Below, piece after piece: positions 13,111 to 17,210 of a stretch of 17,210 bases of DNA; the first letter of the stretch is position 1, and each line of letters starts with the position of its first letter. The stretch covers positions 1-17,210 of the forward strand of contig VFKQ01000253.1 of NCBI GenBank assembly GCA_009885445.1, in the 5' to 3' direction. The stretch comes from Anaerolineaceae bacterium (lineage in GTDB: Bacteria > Chloroflexota > Anaerolineae > Anaerolineales > Villigracilaceae). The notes below the pieces were generated by a model. The model saw only the letters and a list, made by a program, of their open reading frames with translations, was not told the DNA's origin and made no database searches. The position numbers and the translations under genes are program-made.

Positions 13111-13589
13111 AACAAAAACTTGGTGATATGGGCATTGTCACCACCACGCTCGAACAGGTGGTGAACTGGTCGCGCACGCGCGCAATGTGGCCGATGCTGT
13201 TTGGGCTGGCTTGTTGCGCCATTGAGATGATGGCCGCGCAGGCTTCAAACTATGACATGAGTCGCTTCGGCATGGAATTAATGCGCGCCAGTCCGCGCCA
13301 GAGCGATCTGATGATTGTGGCGGGCCGCGTCTCGAAGAAGATGGGGCCGGTGGTGCGCCGCCTGTACGACCAGATGCCCGAGCCGCAGTGGGCTATCGCC
13401 ATGGGCGACTGCGCCTCCTGCGGTGGTGTGTTTAATAATTACGCCATCTTTCAAGGCGTGGACGAGGTCATCCCGGTAGACGTGTACGTGGCAGGTTGTC
13501 CACCGCGCCCCGAGGCGCTCATCCACGGTGTGTTGACGCTCTATGAAAAAGTGGGCGGCGAGAAATTAAAGGACGCGGTCAATCGTTAA
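13101..13589 (+). CDS. nuoB: NADH-quinone oxidoreductase subunit B
   Basis: NuoB (PSST) carries cluster N2, the last iron-sulfur centre of complex I, which passes electrons to quinone. All four expected ligands can be read: adjacent Cys38 and Cys39 in LACCAIEMM, Cys104 in GDCASCGG, and Cys133 in AGCPPRPEA. The 162-residue length is typical, and the sequence NYDMSRFGMELMRASPRQ plus the DLMIVAG block is a good family match. The start at 13101 is chosen because AAGGAG precedes it at the right distance and it overlaps the nuoA stop. nuoC follows 14 bases after the stop. Confidence 0.97.
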   Translation: MGVEQKLGDMGIVTTTLEQVVNWSRTRAMWPMLFGLACCAIEMMAAQASNYDMSRFGMELMRASPRQSDLMIVAGRVSKKMGPVVRRLYDQMPEPQWAIAMGDCASCGGVFNNYAIFQGVDEVIPVDVYVAGCPPRPEALIHGVLTLYEKVGGEKLKDAVNR

Positions 13590-13603
13590 CCGCGCGGCCA
13601 ATT

Positions 13604-14134
13604 ATGGATAAAAAACTCGAACCCATCTTGCATGCCCTGCAGGAAAAATTCGGCGGCACGCTCGAAGAGTTCCGCGACGAGGCGCATGTGTTTGTCAAAG
13701 CCGAACACATCGTCGAGGCGTTGACCTTCCTGCGCGACAAACATGATTTTGAATTGCTCTCGGCCATGACGGCGGTGGACTACTGGCCGCAAGCACAGCT
13801 CCCTTTCGGGGAGTCGCCGCGTTTCCATTTGGTGTACCAACTCACCTCGCTGGCGCACAACTTGTCAGTGCAGTTGCGCGTTCAGGTCAGCGGGAGCCGG
13901 CCCGAGGTCCCGACTGCGAGCGGCGTGTACGCAGTCGCCAATTGGCGTGAGCGCGAAGCCTGGGACATGTTCGGCATCCGCTTCACGGGTCATCCCGATT
14001 TGCGCCGGATTCTTATGCCGCTGGATACTGAAGGCCACCCACTGCGCAAGGATTTCCCGCTCGGATACGAAGAGCCGCAGTTTACTTTTAATTTCGACGA
14101 GATTCAACTGCGCAAGCCGTTTGCGCAGGATTAA
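13604..14134 (+). CDS. nuoC: NADH-quinone oxidoreductase subunit C
   Basis: NuoC (the 30-kDa subunit) is a structural part of the complex I peripheral arm that packs against NuoB and NuoD. The 176 residues contain the signature near the C-terminus: NWREREAWDMFGIRFTGHPD, then RRILMPLD and GHPLRKDFPLGYEEPQF. It is a stand-alone subunit, not fused to NuoD as in E. coli. No clear Shine-Dalgarno site precedes ATG 13604, so translation may depend on coupling to nuoB. Confidence 0.96.
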   Translation: MDKKLEPILHALQEKFGGTLEEFRDEAHVFVKAEHIVEALTFLRDKHDFELLSAMTAVDYWPQAQLPFGESPRFHLVYQLTSLAHNLSVQLRVQVSGSRPEVPTASGVYAVANWREREAWDMFGIRFTGHPDLRRILMPLDTEGHPLRKDFPLGYEEPQFTFNFDEIQLRKPFAQD

Positions 14135-14151
14135 ATTTTCCGGGATTCATC

Positions 14152-15381
14152 ATGACCGAACTTCAAGAAGTTTCCTTCGACGATATCAAGCACCTTGTTT
14201 CTGAGCGCGCCATCAGCGGCGAGAACATGTTGTTAAACATGGGCCCGCAACACCCGAGCACACATGGCGTGTTGCGCCTTCTGCTCGAGCTGGATGGCGA
14301 GACCGTGGTTAATTGCATCCCCGATATCGGTTACCTGCACACCGGCATCGAAAAAAACATGGAAGCCAAGACCTATCAAAAGGCCGAGGTGATGAGCGAC
14401 CGCCTCGATTACATGAACACCACCGGCAACAATCTGGCCTATGTGATGGCCGTTGAAAAATTAGTTGACCTGGATGTGCCCGAGCGCGCGCAGGCCATCC
14501 GCGTGATTATCGTTGAACTGCAACGCATCGCATCGCATCTCATCTTCCTCGCCGCCACCGGTCTCGACCTGGCTGCGCAATCCATTTTTTTGTATTGCTT
14601 CCGCGAGCGCGAGATGATTCTCGACATCCTCGAACTGTGCTCGGGCCAGCGCATGATGACAACTTATCTGCGCCCGGGCGGTTTGTGGCGCGACGTTCCA
14701 CCTGAATTTGACGGCGCGGTGCGCGACTTCTTAAAAATTTTTCCCAAGCGCGTGGATGAATACGAAGCCCTGCTGACGAAGAACCCGATTTTTGTCGACC
14801 GTATGGCGGGCATTGGCATTCTGACGCGTGAAGACGCGCTGACGTATGGAGTCACCGGCCCGATTTTGCGCGCCAGCGGCGTGGACTGGGATCTGCGCAA
14901 GGCGCGCCCGTATAGCGGCTATGAACAATATGACTTTGATGTGCCCGTCTTAACCAAAGGCGATAGTTATGCGCGCTACCTCGTGCGCATTGAGGAATTC
15001 CGCCAGTCTGTCAGAATCATCCAACAAGCCATGGACAAATTGCCCGGCGGCCCCGTCCGCTCTGAGAACCGCAAGTTCGTCCCGCCGCCGCGCTCTGAGA
15101 TCGGCGTCAGCATGGAAGCGCTCATCCACCACTTCAAGTTGTGGACCGAAGGTTTCCCCGCGCCGAAGGCTTCCATTTACAGCGCGGTCGAATCACCGCG
15201 CGGCGAATTGGGCGTCTTCCTCGAAGGCGATGGTGGACCCAAGCCGTATCGCATCCACTGGCGCACGCCCTCGTTTGAGAATCTCGGCGTATTGCCCGTG
15301 CTCGCCAAGGGACATTTCGTTGCCGATCTGGTTGCCATCATTGGCTCAATAGACATCGTCCTCGGAGATATTGACCGATGA
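14152..15381 (+). CDS. nuoD: NADH-quinone oxidoreductase subunit D
   Basis: NuoD (the 49-kDa subunit) forms the quinone-binding pocket of complex I together with NuoB. The 409 residues open with a short N-terminal extension, then NMGPQHPSTHGVLRLLLELD with the conserved histidines, GYLHTGIEKNMEAKTY, and RLDYMNTTGNNLAYVMAVEKL. The middle has RMMTTYLRPGG and ILTREDALTYGVTGP. The end shows ESPRGELGVFLEGDGG and PYRIHWRTPSF, both standard. Length and order match a separate NuoD. The stop overlaps the nuoE start in an ATGA arrangement, showing coupled translation. Confidence 0.97.
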   Translation: MTELQEVSFDDIKHLVSERAISGENMLLNMGPQHPSTHGVLRLLLELDGETVVNCIPDIGYLHTGIEKNMEAKTYQKAEVMSDRLDYMNTTGNNLAYVMAVEKLVDLDVPERAQAIRVIIVELQRIASHLIFLAATGLDLAAQSIFLYCFREREMILDILELCSGQRMMTTYLRPGGLWRDVPPEFDGAVRDFLKIFPKRVDEYEALLTKNPIFVDRMAGIGILTREDALTYGVTGPILRASGVDWDLRKARPYSGYEQYDFDVPVLTKGDSYARYLVRIEEFRQSVRIIQQAMDKLPGGPVRSENRKFVPPPRSEIGVSMEALIHHFKLWTEGFPAPKASIYSAVESPRGELGVFLEGDGGPKPYRIHWRTPSFENLGVLPVLAKGHFVADLVAIIGSIDIVLGDIDR

Positions 15382-15875
15382 GCCTCGCAGAAAAATACCC
15401 GCAGGAAGTTAAACAAATTCTTTCCAAATACCCCGTCGAACACAAGCGCGCGGCGGTCATGCCGTTGTTATACCTTGCTCAGCGCGAACAAGGCTATGTG
15501 ACCAAGTCTGCGATGAGCGATATTGCGCAACTGCTCGGTATCACCGACACCGAAGTTGCCTCTGTGGTCGGGTTCTACACACTCTATCATGATGAACAGG
15601 CCGGCAAATACCGCATGCAAGTCTGCGCCGACCTGCCTTGTGCCCTGCGTGGCGCGGACAAGTTCCTCGAGTCGCTGTGTGTGAATCTCGGCGTGAAGGT
15701 TGGAGAAACCACCAGCGACGGACTCGTCACCGTTGAGTCGGTCATGTGTCTCGCCGCGTGTGACAAAGCCCCCATGTTCCAGGTGCAGGGCCGTGATGGA
15801 ATTTCTTATCACGAGAATATGAATGTAGATAAGACCATGGAACTGGTGCAGGCATTGAAGGCATCCGTTGGTTAA
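15378..15875 (+). CDS. nuoE: NADH-quinone oxidoreductase subunit E
   Basis: NuoE (the 24-kDa subunit) is a thioredoxin-like protein of the NADH dehydrogenase module that carries the [2Fe-2S] cluster N1a. All four ligands are visible: Cys83 and Cys88 in QVCADLPCALRG, Cys124 and Cys128 in VMCLAACDKAP. The N-terminal helices (LYLAQREQGYVTKSAMSDIA) match the family. It has 165 residues. The partner subunit NuoF normally follows directly, but here a toxin-antitoxin pair lies between them. Confidence 0.96.
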   Translation: MSLAEKYPQEVKQILSKYPVEHKRAAVMPLLYLAQREQGYVTKSAMSDIAQLLGITDTEVASVVGFYTLYHDEQAGKYRMQVCADLPCALRGADKFLESLCVNLGVKVGETTSDGLVTVESVMCLAACDKAPMFQVQGRDGISYHENMNVDKTMELVQALKASVG

Positions 15876-15889
15876 CTTGCTGGGCTAAA

Positions 15890-16279
15890 ATGGCTGAACT
15901 TGATATCGAGAAACAGGTTGCTTTTTGGAGAAATGGCGCACAGGAAGACTGGGTAGCCTGCCGGGACCTTGCCCGACTCAATCGAAAACGACAGGCTTTG
16001 TTTTTTGCACACCTGAGCCTTGAAAAGTTGTTGAAGGCACATGTTTGCCGACAGACTCAGGCATATGCCCCTCGCATTCATTCGCTGATTCGTCTGGCTG
16101 AATTTGCAGAGATTAAGCCAGATTCTCATCAAAAGGAAATCCTGGCAGAGATCAATCGTTTCAGCCTGGAAGGCCGTTACCCTGAAGACATTGAAGCAAT
16201 TCAAGTGACTAGCTCGGACGTTCAATATTATCTGAAGCGCGCTAAAGAGATATATACATGGTTGATAAAAAAGTTGTAG
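15890..16279 (+). CDS. HEPN domain protein, putative toxin of a HEPN/MNT pair
   Basis: This 129-residue all-helical protein matches the HEPN family (PF05168 type). In the active members, HEPN proteins are ribonucleases held in check by an MNT partner. The family core is readable: WVACRDLARL, then ALFFAHLSLEKLLKAHVC, and YAPRIHSLIRLAEFAEI, the usual 'H...EK.LKA......p..HdL..L' pattern, ending in KRAKEIYTWLIKKL. The catalytic R-x4-6-H motif is not obvious in its usual place; Arg34-x6-His41 fits the spacing but lies in the EKLLKA helix region, so ribonuclease activity is uncertain. ATG 15890 is 14 bases after nuoE. The end overlaps the MNT gene by 22 bases. Toxin and antitoxin roles are inferred from the family. 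Confidence 0.85.
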   Translation: MAELDIEKQVAFWRNGAQEDWVACRDLARLNRKRQALFFAHLSLEKLLKAHVCRQTQAYAPRIHSLIRLAEFAEIKPDSHQKEILAEINRFSLEGRYPEDIEAIQVTSSDVQYYLKRAKEIYTWLIKKL

Positions 16280-16587
16280 TGGTTGTTCGTAAATATTTGC
16301 AAACCCTCCAGCAGAAGGGCTTCCCTGTTCGCTTCGGCGTGGTATTTGGCTCGCAAGCAACCGGAAAGACCAACAAATGGAGTGACATTGACTTGCTCGT
16401 TATCTCACCGATGTTCGATGTAAAGCGAAAACGGCAGGATATTGACAGGCTTTGGCACGTGGCCGCTGATGTAGACAGCCGCATCGAACCGATCGCAGTT
16501 GGCGAGAAGCAGTTTGCAGAAAATGACAGCAGTGTAATTATTGACGTTGCCCGCCGCGAAGGGCAAATCATTCCTCTGGCAGAATAA
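16258..16587 (+). CDS. Minimal nucleotidyltransferase (MNT), putative antitoxin
   Basis: This 109-residue protein has a DNA polymerase beta-like nucleotidyltransferase fold. The signature is complete: FGSQATGKTNKWSDIDLLV, with Gly31-Ser32 and Asp43-x-Asp45, the G-S-x10-D-x-D metal-binding pattern. A Glu in the later strand (SRIEPIAV) may be the third acidic ligand. In studied MntA/HepT systems the MNT protein neutralises the HEPN toxin by adding AMP to it. That role is inferred here from the paired arrangement. The gene overlaps the HEPN gene by 22 bases and its stop lies six bases before nuoF, so it is almost certainly co-transcribed with the nuo genes. Confidence 0.88.
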   Translation: MVDKKVVVVVRKYLQTLQQKGFPVRFGVVFGSQATGKTNKWSDIDLLVISPMFDVKRKRQDIDRLWHVAADVDSRIEPIAVGEKQFAENDSSVIIDVARREGQIIPLAE

Positions 16588-16593
16588 GAAACC

Positions 16594-17210
16594 ATGACAC
16601 ACATCCTCCTCCGTCATCGCGACATCCCCAATATTAACCAGCTCGACGTTTATAAAAAGAACGGCGGACTTGTCGCTTTCAAAAATGCAGTCACGGCCAT
16701 GAAGCCCGAAGACGTGACCAAAGTGGTCAAAGACTCCGGCCTGCGCGGCCGCGGCGGAGCGGGATTTCCCACCGGCACGAAGTGGTCTTTCATTGATAAT
16801 AAAAATTGGCCGCACTACGTCGTGGTTAACGCAGACGAGTCTGAGCCGGGCACCTTCAAGGATCGCGAGATCATGGAGGGCAACCCGCTCCAATTTTTGG
16901 AGGGTGTGGCGTTGTGCGCGTACGCCGTCAGCGCAAATGTGGCTTACGTCTATTTACGCGGCGAGTTCTGGCAACTGGCCGCGGCGCTGGATGAAAAAAT
17001 TGCCCAGCTCGAAGAAGCCGGTTACCTCGGCGACAAATTATTCGGCAGCGAATATTCCCTGCGCATCCATACCCACCTCGGGGCGGGCGCCTACATCTGC
17101 GGCGAAGAGAGCGCCCTTTTAGAATCGCTCGAAGGCAAACGCGGGCAACGCCGCATGGCTGTGCCAGCGCACGGGCGCCCAATTGTGGATGACGCGCGGC
17201 GAGTACCTGA
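16594..17210 (+). CDS. nuoF: NADH-quinone oxidoreductase subunit F, N-terminal part (3' truncated)
   Basis: NuoF (the 51-kDa subunit) binds NADH and FMN and starts electron flow in complex I. The window holds 205 codons of a protein that normally has over 400 residues. Conserved blocks are SGLRGRGGAGFPTGTKWSF (from residue 49), VVNADESEPGTFKDREIME, AYVYLRGEF, and HLGAGAYICGEESALLESLE followed by GKRGQ. Beyond GKRGQ (after about 17145) the family expects 'PRLKPPFPA..GlyG.PTvvNNVETL'. The window instead reads RRMAVPAHGRPIVDDARRVP, which fits poorly. This may be a sequence error, a frameshift, a real divergence, or a junction at the edge of the assembly. The gene lies six bases after the MNT stop. 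Confidence 0.93.
   Translation, partial: MTHILLRHRDIPNINQLDVYKKNGGLVAFKNAVTAMKPEDVTKVVKDSGLRGRGGAGFPTGTKWSFIDNKNWPHYVVVNADESEPGTFKDREIMEGNPLQFLEGVALCAYAVSANVAYVYLRGEFWQLAAALDEKIAQLEEAGYLGDKLFGSEYSLRIHTHLGAGAYICGEESALLESLEGKRGQRRMAVPAHGRPIVDDARRVP

Noticed and set aside
17160..17210. 5' end of a group II intron interrupting nuoF
   Set aside because: A gtg-cc-gcgc start is visible, but the usual GUGYG pattern and following domain I features cannot be confirmed in 50 bases.

Overview
This window reads as chromosomal DNA of a member of the Chloroflexota, most likely class Anaerolineae. That is an inference from several signals together: a dnaG-sigA pair and a nuoABCDEF run with Anaerolineae-like proteins; Thr/Pro/Ala-rich linkers behind a lipobox; a DUF5667-like protein with an 'ARYP' domain; and short dispersed palindromic repeats of the 'cttcgacaggctcagg' and 'gtcgagta...tatcgagac' types. 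All convincing genes lie on the + strand.

Layout. (1) 2-736 is the 3' end of glyS. (2) 903-2564 encodes an unusual fusion: an ECF-type sigma factor joined through one membrane segment to a DUF5667-like extracytoplasmic domain and a tail of 16 Gly/Asn tetrapeptides. A textbook intrinsic terminator (2587-2622) follows. (3) A near-consensus promoter (2772-2800) starts an apparent four-gene operon: ABC ATPase, ABC permease, NMT1/SsuA-type substrate-binding lipoprotein, and a 955-residue enzyme. A 167-bp imperfect palindrome sits between the permease and lipoprotein genes. The enzyme combines an NRPS-like adenylation domain, a carrier domain and a C-terminal acyltransferase domain of the lipid A acyltransferase (LpxL/HtrB) superfamily. 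(4) 8683-12395 holds dnaG and the principal sigma factor, one nucleotide apart, behind their own promoter. Both carry short repeat insertions in variable loops. (5) After a 358-bp intergenic region with palindromes and a dispersed repeat, nuoA-nuoF encode respiratory complex I subunits. A HEPN/MNT toxin-antitoxin pair is inserted between nuoE and nuoF. The window ends inside nuoF, whose last 20 or so codons no longer match the family.

The most interesting object is the enzyme at 5753-8620. Its order, adenylation then carrier then LpxL-like transferase, is that of the separate Vibrio cholerae proteins AlmE, AlmF and AlmG, which glycinylate lipid A, here joined in one chain. It is also functionally analogous to the Dlt system. 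The Asp that normally holds the alpha-amino group in the adenylation pocket is Ser here, so the activated acid may not be an ordinary alpha-amino acid. I infer a lipid- or envelope-modifying enzyme of unknown substrate, possibly fed by the co-transcribed importer. The other notable items are the membrane-tethered sigma factor, the toxin-antitoxin pair inside the nuo operon, and dispersed repeats that have become coding sequence in the housekeeping sigma factor.
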